From: Gracilaria gracilis
Lineage: Eukaryota > Rhodophyta > Florideophyceae > Gracilariales > Gracilariaceae
Direction of reading: 5' to 3'
DNA: 64,000 nt
NCBI GenBank assembly: GCA_030374805.1
Contig: JARGSG010000229.1
Span: 1 to 64,000, forward strand
Positions 32,419-43,785 of the stretch are shown here, piece by piece. The notes under the pieces were generated by a model. It was not told where the DNA came from. It searched no databases and saw nothing but the letters and a program-made list of their open reading frames with translations. The translations under genes and the position numbers were made by a program. Every line of letters begins with the position of its first letter. The stretch's first letter is position 1.

Positions 32419-34735
32419 AACTTTGGTCCAAGAACGGGACGATACTCTCTTGGGTGGAATCGCTCGCGGTGAAGGCAGCCGGGACAGAGAAGAACGGCTC
32501 CGATATGCACCTTTCGAGAGAGATACTCGCAACGGGACTAGCCCTAGAAACGTTCCTAGACGAGTTTCATCCCAATCCAGCAGTGTTCTCCGGAACGGCA
32601 GAGCGACTTGTGCGTCGGTTAGTCGTGCTCGAACGGGCGGCTTCCCTCGAAGCAAAAGAGCGGCCAGCGTACTACGAGAAGAAACTAGGGTACATGGGGA
32701 TCGGGGGCGATCAAGAGAGTCTATAACCAATGGCTCAAGCCCTGATGCCTCCTTGCCAGCGCGCGATTGGAGCAGCGAGTCCGCTTCTGGAAGGCGCCTC
32801 GCTCGAGCTCTGCGCTGGCTTGGGGGTGGCTCGCCTGAACAGCGGCATCATTTACCCGTGGCTGATGCTGAATTGTTTGGGCGCTCACATGTACGGGAGG
32901 CGGTGGCCCGTACAGCTGAGTTGATTGCTGCTGGAGAGTCAGAGTGCCAGGACTCTGATCCAGCGGCAGGCTATGGGGACGCTAGGCACCGAGGTGAATA
33001 CTGCCTTCTGGACTGGGAGATGGCAGCGGTGCCAAAACCGTCCCAAGCCGCCACTGCAGACCTACAGGATATCCTTGGTCCTAGTGACCAGTACAGACTT
33101 TCTAAGGATTTTCTTCTCTTGCCGCGTGACGATTGGCCTCCTGACCTCTTCGCTGAGCGCGTGCATATAGGGGTAAAACCGGGTCACTATCCGAGACTGC
33201 TTGAACGAATGCGCCAGGGGAACATGATTGAGTTCCGCGCGACGGGCGAAGGAGTAATTGAGAATTCCATTTCCGGTGTATGGAAGAGTGTTGGCAGTTC
33301 CCAGAGGCTCATCTGGGCGGGAAACCGCTCAAACAAGCTATTTCGACCAGAGGCTAGTGCCGTTGAGCTCCCTTCCCCAGATCTAATCTCCAGCTTCTTT
33401 CTACCTCAGGGAGAATCACTACACTTGGGTGGATGTGATATATCTCAGTATTACAACCGACTACGAGTGCCGGACTTTCTCATCCCTTTTTTGGGCTTGC
33501 CTCGAGTCGCAGCAGCTGACGTCGGAGTACAATCTGGTACTAAGTTTGTCGTCCCATGCCTTCGTTGTGTGCCAATGGGTGCCTCCTTTGCGGTTGCACT
33601 CTCCCAAGTTGTTGCCTGCACAGTTCTTAACAAGGCAGGTCTATCAACTCCTCGCTCCCTTCGGTGTCTTGTGGACAGTGAGCTTGAGGGCGGACGCGGA
33701 CTTTTGTTGCCATATATTGACGATATTAACTCTGTTGGAACCGATGCCGAGGGATTGAACGAAGCAACTCGAGTTGCCACAAGTGCTCTCGAAGCGCACC
33801 AATTGCCAACCAAACCGGCTAAAGACATCATCGCTGGGGGTAATACCCCCCGGGAGGCTCTCGGTCTATGGTGGTGGCAGGTCGGGGTTCTGACAGTTAA
33901 GCCTTCTACTGCTGTCCGGCTTCTGCGCGAAACTGAGGGAATGATCAGCAAGCGCTTTGCTTCGCCGAAGGAAATGCAGGCTCTGATCGGTCTTTGGGTA
34001 TGGCCGTCGCTTCTTCGACGTTGTTGTCTCTCTGTGTTAAGCAGTGTTCATGACTTCGCTTCCTCGAAGCCTTGGACGAAACAGAAAAAGCTAGAACCTT
34101 GCCATATAACCGAGCTCGAGATGATGTTGGACCTCTTCCCGCTCCTGTATGCCGACCTACGAAGACCATTGTCAACTAGGACTTATGCAGTGGATGCTTG
34201 CCCTTCGGGAGGAGGGGTAACCTATGCTGATATTAACGATCCGCACCCTTTCATGAAAGACATATCTGAATGTAGAGCCAGGAAAGGGTGGTATTCCTCT
34301 CTGCATGGAACGACAGTAGATCATAACAGAGCGGACGCGACCTTACACCTCATGGATGATGTTAGTAGCGGCCGCGTCACGGTTTCTGACCGTTTCAAGC
34401 AAGCAATTGCGCGTCAGCGGTTTAAGACTGCCATTAAGACGAAATGGCGTTTTACGAATGTCCACATTAATCACCTTGAGCTTAAAGCCTGCTTACTTGC
34501 TGCTCGTCACGCCAGTCGATCTACAAAGACAGCCGGACATCGAATACCATTGTTAGAGGACAACACCGCCGCTCTTGGGGCTCTTGCTAAAGGCCGGTCT
34601 ACGTCGCGGAAACTGAACACCACTCGCCGACAAATCGCAGCCCAGGAGCTCGCCTCGGATTTTCTTCTACTTGGACATTGGATCCCGTCGGAATTCAATC
34701 CTGGTGATGCGCCATCAAGATTTTTCTGCTATTGA
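32279..34735 (+). CDS. DIRS-type ORF2, reverse transcriptase-RNase H, copy 2
   Basis: 818 residues, identical in translation to 13167-15623, with the YIDD box and the DIRS-type RNase H order kept. Confidence 0.88.
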   Translation: MRFCAISRLDLWSYAGGMSAVCYTSRMSHQRASLLPCHGANRTTKDKTLVQERDDTLLGGIARGEGSRDREERLRYAPFERDTRNGTSPRNVPRRVSSQSSSVLRNGRATCASVSRARTGGFPRSKRAASVLREETRVHGDRGRSRESITNGSSPDASLPARDWSSESASGRRLARALRWLGGGSPEQRHHLPVADAELFGRSHVREAVARTAELIAAGESECQDSDPAAGYGDARHRGEYCLLDWEMAAVPKPSQAATADLQDILGPSDQYRLSKDFLLLPRDDWPPDLFAERVHIGVKPGHYPRLLERMRQGNMIEFRATGEGVIENSISGVWKSVGSSQRLIWAGNRSNKLFRPEASAVELPSPDLISSFFLPQGESLHLGGCDISQYYNRLRVPDFLIPFLGLPRVAAADVGVQSGTKFVVPCLRCVPMGASFAVALSQVVACTVLNKAGLSTPRSLRCLVDSELEGGRGLLLPYIDDINSVGTDAEGLNEATRVATSALEAHQLPTKPAKDIIAGGNTPREALGLWWWQVGVLTVKPSTAVRLLRETEGMISKRFASPKEMQALIGLWVWPSLLRRCCLSVLSSVHDFASSKPWTKQKKLEPCHITELEMMLDLFPLLYADLRRPLSTRTYAVDACPSGGGVTYADINDPHPFMKDISECRARKGWYSSLHGTTVDHNRADATLHLMDDVSSGRVTVSDRFKQAIARQRFKTAIKTKWRFTNVHINHLELKACLLAARHASRSTKTAGHRIPLLEDNTAALGALAKGRSTSRKLNTTRRQIAAQELASDFLLLGHWIPSEFNPGDAPSRFFCY

Positions 34736-35711
34736 GCGGGCCTTCCGGCGCGCTGGAGGTGCCCATCTCTTTATAAAAGGGAAAGTGTTTGGAATCAACT
34801 GGCTTCGAGAACAGCACCTTAAACCGGCCAGTTTGAAAGCGTACAGAAAAGGGACACTAGCCTTTTGTTCATGGCTTGAAATTTATGAGCCGCATGTAAG
34901 CACCATTCTTTCATTGGACGAGGTTCTGAGCGATTTCGGACTCGAGCTTCATGCACTAAATCCTCGTCGTGGACAGCTCCAGCTATATCGTTGTACTGTT
35001 TATGGTCTTGAATTTTTTGTCCCTTGCCTGAAAGGCCTACTTCGAGAAGGAAGGCAAGCAGTCAGTGGGTGGGACAAAGGAGTGCCATCATTATCTCCAC
35101 CACCTGTGTCAAAAGAAATAGCTGATGCTATTTCTCAGGTACTTTGGACAAATGGAGACAAGGAGGCTGCTCTTGCTATAGGGCTGGGGTTTCATGGCTA
35201 TCTTCGTGCTAGTGAAATTTCTAAGCTTCGAGTGAAGGACCTCAGTTTTTCATATGAGAACAGTACTCTCGGTCCAAACGACCCATTTCGTGCAGGTTGT
35301 GCTATTCGGGAGGCAAAAACAGGCGGCCTGCAGTACGTCCCTTTGTCAGACAACTTGTTGTTGACGAAGCTGAAAAGTTGGATTGTTGCTCGTGCACGCT
35401 GCTCCCCAAAATTGCCTTTGTTCTCTTTATCATATGCTCAACTTGACCGTCGGTTTGAACACTCTCTACGTGATCTACGTCTCAGCGAATACGGCTACAC
35501 GCTTCATTCACTTTGCCATGGTGGTGCTACTCATGATTGGTTGACTGGAAGTACGTTTCAAGAGGTGAAGTTCAAGGGACGCTGGGAATCTGACAAATCG
35601 TGCAGACGGTATCTAAACGCTGGAAAGGCACTACTGGTTCAGACCAAACTTCCCAGACAGGTTTCAAAAGTGTTGAAACATAAGGCAGAGCTCTGGAAGA
35701 GCTCCAGATAA
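34671..35711 (+). CDS. DIRS-type ORF3, tyrosine recombinase, copy 2
   Basis: 346 residues, identical in translation to 15559-16599. Confidence 0.88.
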   Translation: MDIGSRRNSILVMRHQDFSAIERAFRRAGGAHLFIKGKVFGINWLREQHLKPASLKAYRKGTLAFCSWLEIYEPHVSTILSLDEVLSDFGLELHALNPRRGQLQLYRCTVYGLEFFVPCLKGLLREGRQAVSGWDKGVPSLSPPPVSKEIADAISQVLWTNGDKEAALAIGLGFHGYLRASEISKLRVKDLSFSYENSTLGPNDPFRAGCAIREAKTGGLQYVPLSDNLLLTKLKSWIVARARCSPKLPLFSLSYAQLDRRFEHSLRDLRLSEYGYTLHSLCHGGATHDWLTGSTFQEVKFKGRWESDKSCRRYLNAGKALLVQTKLPRQVSKVLKHKAELWKSSR

Positions 35712-35720
35712 GGGGAAACT

Positions 35721-35861
35721 GGAACAGCAGGCTGCATGCTGTCATTACGACAGCAGTAGTACTGCTGTTGTCGTTATCCCGTGTCGTACTACACGAGGTC
35801 TTGTGTTAAAAAACGTTTGCCCACTGGGGCGTGCCATGAAGAATCGGTGTGTGAATTGAAT
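35721..35861 (+). repeat. B1 repeat, copy 2
   Basis: Counterpart of 16609-16749. Confidence 0.9.
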
Positions 35862-36076
35862 GGATTTTCGTAGAATGGTTTTCCATTGATCGCTGAGAGA
35901 CGGAATTGGATGTCATCCGCCCCTTCGTTACAGGGAAGAGTAGCATGCGCTTTTAATCGAGCGTTTCGTGTTAATGGAAAATCTCGAACGGGTGCAAAGA
36001 CGCCTACATTTAAGGTTCTCGAACAGCTCTGAACTCGCAGAATGTTTGGAGTCAGACCATCTGCTCTCTCCTTTTG
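35858..36076 (+). repeat. A2 repeat, copy 2
   Basis: Counterpart of 16746-16964. Confidence 0.9.
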
Positions 36077-36122
36077 CCCACCCCCCCATATACCCTGTTT
36101 TGTTTTTGCTATTTACTCCTTA

Positions 36123-36263
36123 GGAACAGCAGGCTGCATGCTGTCATTACGACAGCAGTAGTACTGCTGTTGTCGTTATCCCGTGTCGTACTACACGAGG
36201 TCTTGTGTTAAAAAACGTTTGCCCACTGGGGCGTGCCATGAAGAATCGGTGTGTGAATTGAAT
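36123..36263 (+). repeat. B2 repeat, copy 2
   Basis: Counterpart of 17011-17151. Confidence 0.9.
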
Positions 36264-36727
36264 AGATTTTGGCGATACATTGTGTAACTTTTTTTAAGTG
36301 TACCAATAACAAAGGGTGGGCCTTTGTTGGCCAACCATCTGAGGAACCGAATGACTTACTCTGAAGACCTTGTACTGAAACAAAGTGCATTCTACGAACT
36401 CGCCAATCGATATATTCGTTTTGGGCGATGTGGAATCGGCGGAGATGACCGCTATGAATCAGCATAATGTGCTGGTGGCATAGTATGTCGTCAACAGCAT
36501 TCCACTAGAGAATGCTGGCATCTTGCAGTATCTCAACGATTTTCTGGGTTAAGGTTTCTATACAACGTGGTTCACTCCGGAGCAGGGCAGTCGGGGAGAG
36601 TGCAGGAGAGCGATATGATGACTGGGGAGATTGAGACCTTGGATTACTGAGCTGCGTGCTTGGAAAGGCCGGTTTGGAGCCGAACCCATCCGGGAAATCT
36701 GAGGCGATAAATACTGGTGAAATCGTA
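36264..36727. other. Spacer, copy 2
   Basis: Counterpart of 17152-17615. Nothing recognised. Confidence 0.4.
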
Positions 36728-37207
36728 GATGTTGATTTATTGGAGCGGAGGACAGGAGCAAGACGATGCTGGATGCCAATCTCAGATCTACTGTGTAATG
36801 TGTAGTGTGTGGTTGTGTTGGTTCCAAATCCTGGGTGACCATTGCGCAAGGTGTCGCCGTGCAACCTATGACCGTAGATTTAAGTTGCGGAAGGACTGGA
36901 GACCGCCGCGCCTTCCTCGTCGCAGCAGACTGTCGCTCGCCTCATTTCGCAGTTACCCCGATCTTGGCTCTCTTTTTCTTCAATTTCCCTCCCACCCCAC
37001 GCCTCAATGACTGAATGACAGTTTGTTCTACTGCGCTATGGGACAGGAGCGACGAGCAACTGTCGCCCTGATATCAATAGCACCTCGGTGGTGCCTTCCC
37101 AACAGCGAAAGAACTCATCCTCCGAGAAGGATGCTCCCAAACTTAAAGGGACACGAAGTCCCTGGTTCTACTCTGTTCTGGCTGCGAATGTCAAGCGGAA
37201 TAAATAG
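36728..37207 (+). repeat. Dispersed repeat S, copy in unit 2 (right)
   Basis: Counterpart of 17616-18094, with one extra C in a C run near 36,996. Confidence 0.6.
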
Positions 37208-38503
37208 TAGTACTGGCAGTAGACAAATTGACATGCGAATCAGCCGCGTAGTGCTGGACGCATACACTTTCACAGAGGTCTCAAGACCAGATATTTCAGT
37301 CGCTGTTCCCTATGGGGTGCGTGAATACATCGAGAGAGGGATGCATTGTCCACTCGAACGGAACAGGGTTGTGCAGTTGTAGTGAAAGAAGAGATAGAAT
37401 GCTGGAGTATGTGTATTGCACTTCATTATTCCGCTCTACGTCACCAGCCAGAACGTTTATGAATTATTATTGCCTTCTTACGTTGGGCTTCTTGGGTAGA
37501 TCTTTATTTTGGGAAGTGTAGGAGACACAGAGCGGCAGAACCATACGCTCTGCTGCACCAATGACCACAGGCCAATGCGTTCAGTGAGGCGCAGAATGTC
37601 TTCACTGCTCCTACGTTGAGTGAGACTCAGAAGGCCTTAGTTGCTCCTAGAGGGTGAGGAGGGTGGAGAATATCGAAGAAGATCACAAGCGGGAGCGCGG
37701 TCGCAGCCGGTAGTCAATTCGAAGCGGAGTAGGACGGAGACGTTCAGCAACAGCCAAGCAACCGCGGTTCCGGATCGAAAGACCAAGCGGTACATATCTT
37801 GCGTGCCAAAGCAGCAACGGCTTCGTGCCAAGTCAGCGCACCAAAACGGAGGCAGCTGACTGCCAAATCAGCTGCAGCTAGCGATCACCACTCAGACTAC
37901 TTTATTGCGGTAATAAATCTTCTTCTGCGTTCCTGGAATTCAAAAGAACCAAGGCTATTGTTGCCTTATTGGAATACCTGCGCCGAGCAGATAAAGGTCT
38001 TTTGCCGTGAGGAGTGCACGCGTAAGGTGCCTGATATGCAGTTTCATATCGAAAGTTTCTTGTGATCTGTACCCGGGAGCAGTAGAACATGACCATATGT
38101 TGGTCGATGTAGTGGTGTGTGTGGGTGGGAAAAGAACGAAGAATACTGTGGTGAGCGATGATAGAAGAGGAGCAGAAAGAAGTTAGAGTTGCCAAGGATG
38201 GCATTCGACAACGACAGGCGATTTCTTCTGAATATATACTGTTCCCAGCCCATACGCGCCTAGTCTTCGCTGCTAGGTAGAGCCAGCTCTTTTCGATATC
38301 AACCACGCACGATTTCAAACACTTGTATAGAGTAGCGCGACACAGCGCAAATCAGTGTGGTATCTGATGAAACTGCGTAGGTATGCAGCCTCTTGCTGAC
38401 GTATGTCCCTCCAACAAAATACAATTTGCGATTCACCCATTAGATGTAAGTAAACCAAACAATTCTGAAGGAAATAAGTCATCAATGGCTCCTGACTACT
38501 TTG
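37208..38503. other. Right end of unit 2, no recognised gene
   Basis: Counterpart of 18095-19391. Confidence 0.4.
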
Positions 38504-38552
38504 TGACTGCTTTGTGACTGCCATCGATCCTTCCACCCTTTCCACAAATAAC

Positions 38553-38978
38553 GTTGATCAAGGTGGTTCTGTTTTGCCCAGTATACATACGTCTAGTGCC
38601 GAAAGCGAGAGAGATAACGGCCATCCTTCCGATTCATCCTAAGAGCTGTTGTTAGGACACTGGCCACCGAGCCTGAAACCGCACATGTAGCAACTGAAAA
38701 AAGAAACAGAGAGGGATGAGGAGACGACGCATAAGAACCATTTCGAGGTTCGCAGACCCCAGGCCTTCGGAGACTTCGTGCTCGCGTTCGAACAAAATGG
38801 GCGTGCTGTCAACTTGTCAGGAACAGCCAATGCCAAGGTCATCGTGCCATTCATGTGTCAATGTGTTTGCTGCCACTTACCGTCAACGTGTTTGCTCTAG
38901 AGCCTTCCACGTGCCATGGATTGGCAATTTCACTGGCGGATCCAGCACGCGGATGCCACGCGCTATTTGTCTACACAT
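38553..38978 (+). repeat. Module R1 in the third copy
   Basis: Counterpart of 361-788. R2 does not follow here. Confidence 0.75.
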
Positions 38979-39070
38979 TTGTCCGATTGCAAAGCGTGCG
39001 GTGGGAACCCCATGCCCCAGTTGCCCCCTTCGCTTGCTCTCTGGCAAGGTGGAACATGGTGATTGGTGCG

Positions 39071-39134
39071 GCGCGCGTGGTGCGCGCGGTGCGCGCGGTG
39101 CGCGCGGTGCGCGCGGTGCGCGCGGTGCGCACGC
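39071..39134. repeat. GC-rich minisatellite in the third copy
   Basis: Same 9-bp repeat and length as at 881-944. Confidence 0.9.
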
Positions 39135-39398
39135 GCAACCGGCGGTGCGTTGTAAAGTTTGCTCCGCCCTACCGCGTTTTTGCTCCACGGCTGTACTGGC
39201 GCGTGGCGCGTGCGGGGCACGGGCCAACGCTCCATACGCTGTTGCGATAGCACCGGTGCCGGTTGGCGAGCCGGGCACGCCGAGCCCATAACAAACCGCT
39301 ACGTATACGGCTTCAACTCTCGTAGATCAAAAGAGTGCACGTACTCTGGAGAGCTCCTCAACACGCTTCCACAGTACCATGTGATACGCCAGGGATGC

Positions 39399-39839
39399 TT
39401 TCTCAAACGAGTTGATAGAGGCTCCTGAACCAAATCTACAAGATCGCAGTATGTGTACGACTCGAAATGACTGCGTTTTGTTGGAGTCATAAACTCATCT
39501 CCGTTCGAAAAGGTGGCTTCCAAGCGAGTACAGGCATACTTCGCCTATACATATTTCGGGATACCAAACCCATTTCTGCTTTTGTGTCTACGTTTCTTGA
39601 GCACAATCGGCACACAGGTTCACGCTCCGTGCGTCGTTCGGCTAATAGAGTTCCATGATGCATAAAGTTCCACAAATCCTTACCATATTCCAATCTTCAC
39701 TTGCCGGTTACTGTATTTAAGAGCGCCAACGACTTGTAGAGTCGGTCTCTTCTGCCTCTGCCTCCATGCTTCCCACTTTAGTTCTTCGACTTTTTTCCAT
39801 TCCAAAACACTATTCTCTGCTTTCATCTTTCGATACCTT
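39399..39839. other. Right flank of the array, no gene
   Basis: No repeat match to the unit and no convincing frame. It leads into a TATA-like box and a pyrimidine-rich tract before the next open frame. Confidence 0.4.
39714..39721 (+). promoter_or_regulatory. Possible TATA-like box
   Basis: TATTTAAG, 126 bp before the ATG at 39840, followed by a CT-rich tract. Inferred only. Confidence 0.25.
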
Positions 39840-40364
39840 ATGGCTTCTTCCTCTGAATCAACGTTCTACGATCCGCTCTGTCCCCGCTCCCATACCCCTG
39901 GATGGGAGTGTATTTGCATGCACCCCATATGTAATGGCGATGTGGATCTCTGCGATCTAATGTTCAATATTCTGCCATACGAGACCGGATGGCGATGGGA
40001 AAAGCCCGTCAGCTTATACCCTGCCGCAGTGGTGTACAGCACACCACCTCCTATCGAAGAAGGTTTGTGTACCATAGAAACTCTTTCACAGCTCCCGGGT
40101 ATTTCAGAGCCGTGTAACAACGAATCACAAAATGACGCAAAAGCCCGAGTTGTTCCAGGTTCAGAAAGAGCTTCCGATGCTCAAGGCGACGCGGGCTTGA
40201 ATAGTGCTCCAAACTGGGACAAAGTCGATATTTTCCCCCATAAACCTAACGCAAGTCAGAATGAGGATAAAATTGAAGGAATCGCAGATGCTGACTTATT
40301 GGAGCGGGGGACAGGATCCAAACGATGCAAGATTTCAATCTCGGATCTACTTTGTGACATGTAG
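39840..40364 (+). pseudogene. Unknown open frame whose end is replaced by repeat S
   Basis: 174 codons. Residues 1-149 are unique, with a Cys-rich stretch (CICMHPICNGDVDLC, about 24-38) and a polar middle. The last 25 or so codons are read out of repeat S, which starts at 40287 and supplies the stop. The original 3' end has therefore been lost or replaced. I do not recognise the protein. It may be the first exon of a gene, a truncated gene, or a chance frame; the TATA-like box upstream favours something once expressed. Confidence 0.3.
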
Positions 40365-40569
40365 TGTGTGAGTGTTACCGACTTCAAATCCTGCGTGAAC
40401 ATTGCGCAGTTTGTCGCGTCGCAACCCATAGCCGCGGATTAAAGCCCCGCAAGGACGTCCGGTAGCTGCGGCTTCTTCTTCTCAGTCGACTGTCGCTCGC
40501 CACCTTCGACCGTCACCCTCGTCGTCGCGTCCGTTGTCTTCAATTTACCTCCTACCCACTCCCCAATGA
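40287..40569 (+). repeat. Dispersed repeat S, partial copy outside the array
   Basis: Aligns with 17616-17905, including the T-arm-like CTTCAAATCCTGCGTG stretch and the TTCAATTT.CCTCC.ACCCAC end. It stops where a Gypsy RT relic begins, so the third family member is about 283 bp. Confidence 0.6.
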
Positions 40570-41370
40570 ACTCTTCCGAAATTCATCACAGGATGTGCGC
40601 TGCACCCTTTGGGATCAAAACGATGTCTGCTAAAACCAACAGCTAATGGACAAGATCTTCAGCGAAGTCCTTTTTGTTGCAGTCTACATTGATGGCATAA
40701 TCATTTCCTCCCGATGCTTGGCGGATCATGTAGAACACGTGAAGTCTGTTATCGAATGCCTTAGAAGCTGGGACATCCCAATCAGGCCCGATAAATGTAG
40801 GTTTGGACGGAACCAGGTACATTTGCTGGGCTTTATGGTAGCTGGGGATGGAATCCGGAAGGATCCGGCAAAGTTGAAGGCCATCTCGAATTGGGAGCGC
40901 CCGCGAACCACTAAGCAGCTGCTTAGCTTCCTTGGTGCAGCGAACTACTACCGTCAATTCATTCCTCGATTCTCCCACATCTCGAAACTGCTGGACGCGA
41001 ACGTAAGACGAAGGGCCCTCTCCAGTGGTCACCAGAAATAATCGATGCTTTGAGACCTTCAGGACAAAATGGCGGAAGAAGTGACCCTGTCCTACCCCGT
41101 CGACAGCAGAGATTTTTTGTAGGCACCGACGCCTCCGACTATTGAGTTGGGGCATGGCTGGTACAGATGGACGAGCAAGGAGAGATTCGATTCATTGCTC
41201 TTGCATCGCGCTCACTCTCCAGGTCCGAGAAGAATTACGGAGGAACGAAGAAAGAACTCCTTGCCATGGTGTGGGCTCGGAACAAGTTCCGATGCTACCT
41301 ACTGGGAAAATTTTTAACGCTATACACAGACCATCGAGCGTTGACATTTTTGCACACCCAATGTACTGTC
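40570..41370 (+). mobile_element. Gypsy RT-RNase H relic (fossil)
   Basis: Readable parts in order: the end of the RT palm (PFGIK-like, LMDKIFSEVLFVAVYIDG in the active-site strand), the connection region (LGAANYYRQFIPRFSHISK), then RNase H pieces (FVGTDASDY, SEKNYGGTKKELLAMVWA, YTDHRALTFLHTQ). No LTR, integrase or gag is attached. Old and broken in several places. Confidence 0.75.
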
Positions 41371-41784
41371 GTGCTGAAGCCAGAGAGTCAGACACACGGC
41401 GGAAACAGGGCGCCAATCTCCAAGCCGCGCACAGCACTTCAAGCCATGCGACTTCAAGATGAACGCCAGGCTTCAAGCCATGCCTCGTGTCTGTGATGGA
41501 TTACAACCACCGTCACAGACACTGAAGAGAATGCGCTGAGCTTCAAGTAGTCTTTTTTGTCACTGGAGAACATGACTCCCTAGGAACATACCTTTTGTGT
41601 AACCGTGCACAGGTCTCCTTAAAAAGCCCACCGACAGATTCGTAAACTAGAGAAACGCGGGCAAGCGTCTGATTGAACTTCCTCTTCCACCCTCCTCTTG
41701 TCCTGAACACCGCATTTTTTTCAATCGACCACCCAACTTTTTTCTCTGTGTCTCAAGGGAATAGAGAACGACGGTTCGACAGTC
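41371..41784. other. Spacer between two Gypsy relics
   Basis: Contains a short direct duplication (ACTTCAAG / CTTCAAGCCATGC, about 41,430-41,480). It could include part of the LTR or leader of the following relic, but no LTR ends could be identified. Confidence 0.35.
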
Positions 41785-43785
41785 ATGAGCGCACTGTTCA
41801 AGCCCCAGGAAACCGAGATAAAGAGCCTTTTTGCCTCGTTCCTAAAGGCAAAGAAAGAATTCTACGAGCTAGCCTCAATTAGTTACGAAGAACTAGATCC
41901 CGGGAGAAAGAAACAGTTTGACGAGCGTCTCAAAACTGTGGAAATCAGACAAAAAAGCATCATGCGACACATTGAGTTAGCGAAGAAGAGAGTACAAACA
42001 ACCTTGTCGATCTTGTCAACAACTAATGACGGCATGACTGCAAGCCACTCGATTGGAAACATCCACCCGTCGAAGTATCGCATATTTCTTTTGCCGTCGT
42101 TTCGAGGAAGCAATTTTACGGCAATTAAGGATCCTTTTGAGTTCCTTGGGAAGGTAAAAGCCTTGCTCACGGCACATGAGGTTTCGGAAGACCGATGGCT
42201 CCCGGCATTGTTGACCTCGTTGAATTGATTTGATAGACAATGAGCGGAAAGGAATTTCTCAGGACCTAATCGGAGCCAGATGCATGATATGTTTCTGCAC
42301 AATTCTGAGTCATCTGTAATCAGGGACAAGCTCATACGAGACCTGATGAAGATCTCGCAGAAGACTTCTAAGACAGTGCAGGAGTACAGCGATAGATTCA
42401 CTAGCCTCATGACACGCACTGGTCGTCGTGGTGATTCATGATGAGACGCTGGTGGCAGTTTACATCCATTTATTGGATGAGAATCTACAGGACGTCGTGC
42501 AGGTAGCTCGCTCAGCCGTACTCTACATGTAAGAGCGCACCAATTATGGTAGACTCCCTGTTTCAATCTTAGAGGAGATATCGAGTGCGATCAAATTGGA
42601 TTCCTCTCGCTCATCGCGTCTAAAAAGAACCCATTACCCTCTGTCTCGCACGTCTGAGCAAGAGAAATGGCAATGGGGGAGGAGGCGACATGGTGGGCGC
42701 CACTCGTCCAAAATCCCAGAACGAGACCGTGTGAAATAGAAGGCCGAAGAGTCGTCGCAAATAAGAAGAAGAGAAATGAAAGCCCGACGCAGCGACGAGA
42801 GACCAACTCTGACAGGAAAAGAAATGTTTTCACTGCAGGAAGCCGTGGGAAGGAGGGCACAAATGTGCGGATCATGTCAAGAAGGAGCTGCAAGCTGCCA
42901 ATTTGTAATTTGAAGCAGTGCTAGACTCGATTATGTAAGTAGAACCTTAGCCCAGTCCGTTTTGTGCCGATGGTGAGCTGTGAGCTTTTTTGGGATATGA
43001 CGATCACGACTCGGAGGCACGACTTTTGGAGAGCATCGAGGAAATTGACAAGCTGAGAAAACCTTTCCTCAGTGCACTGATGCCAGCCCCGCTCCTGTAT
43101 ATCCCTGTTTGCATCAATGCCATCAACCGATGGGCCATGGTAGATTCTGGGGGGACATCCACATTCCTTTCCAGCGACTTTGTTGAAAAGAATCGCATTC
43201 CAATATAGCTAGTTACTGGAAGCATCCGAGATGGACGTGGAATGGTCATGGCTGAACGCAAGGGTGTTAAAGAGATTGAGGTAACAAAATAGGGCTCGCA
43301 GCCCATCTCAGAGCAGAGGTCATGCAAATTCCGCCTCAGCGGGATATGATAATTGGTTTACCGCACTTCCCAGCATTCGGATACTCTATCACCAAGCAGC
43401 CCACATCCTTCACCGTTCCCAAAAGAACCAAAAGAGGCTCCCGAAATATCACGTAGTGCCGCGGATATATCGCCAGAAGTAAATGAAGCTTTGAAGCGCA
43501 ATATGGATATTCCGTTATCAGCTAGGTGCACCCATCCGTTGGCTGTACTGGGAGTCAGGCCTTCAACCACTGCTCCTATATGGAGCCATCTCAACTTCGT
43601 ATCACGCCGAGACAAAAAATAGTATCAACGCTGAGATAAGTCTGTGGCTTTCAGCCAAATTCAGCAAACCCGCTCCTGCAGACCTTCGCAAATCGTTTCC
43701 GCTTCTAAGCGTCCCGAAGAAAGACAAAAATGGCAACCTTGTTGATGTGCGCCCATGTGTTGGTCAGAATGGACTCGCAGAGTCC
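41785..43785 (+). mobile_element. Gypsy gag-protease-RT start relic (fossil)
   Basis: A Gag-like region opens at 41785 (coiled, Lys-rich start, then DPFEFLGKVKALL, a typical retrotransposon Gag helix). It is followed by a zinc-knuckle piece KCFHCRKPWEGGHKC near 42,821-42,880. A protease box MVDSGGTSTFL lies near 43,135-43,165, and the first RT block (SVPKKDKNGNLVDVRP) near 43,705-43,760. The rest of pol is missing. Several breaks; old. It may or may not belong with the RT-RNase H relic just upstream, as the order is reversed. Confidence 0.7.

Larger units (their letters stand above)
30878..36263 (+). mobile_element. DIRS-type element with split direct repeats, copy 2
   Basis: Same A1-ORFs-B1-A2-B2 layout and length (5,386 bp) as 11766-17151. 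Its flanks are the same as in copy 1, so it was carried along by the array duplication rather than inserted separately. It looks whole. Confidence 0.88.
19392..38503 (+). repeat. Tandem unit, copy 2 (19,112 bp)
   Basis: Same order and content as copy 1. It is 32 bp longer, almost wholly through single-base insertions concentrated at about 19,560-20,830 and 24,280-27,150. Stretches such as the kinase gene and the DIRS-type element have no net indel. Confidence 0.93.
38504..39398 (+). repeat. Third, truncated unit = block D only
   Basis: Matches 312-1208 until the word GCCAGGGATGC, after which the sequence departs completely from the unit. Its one-base pattern in the GC-rich part agrees with copy 1, not copy 2. 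The right edge of the array is therefore 39398. Confidence 0.9.
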
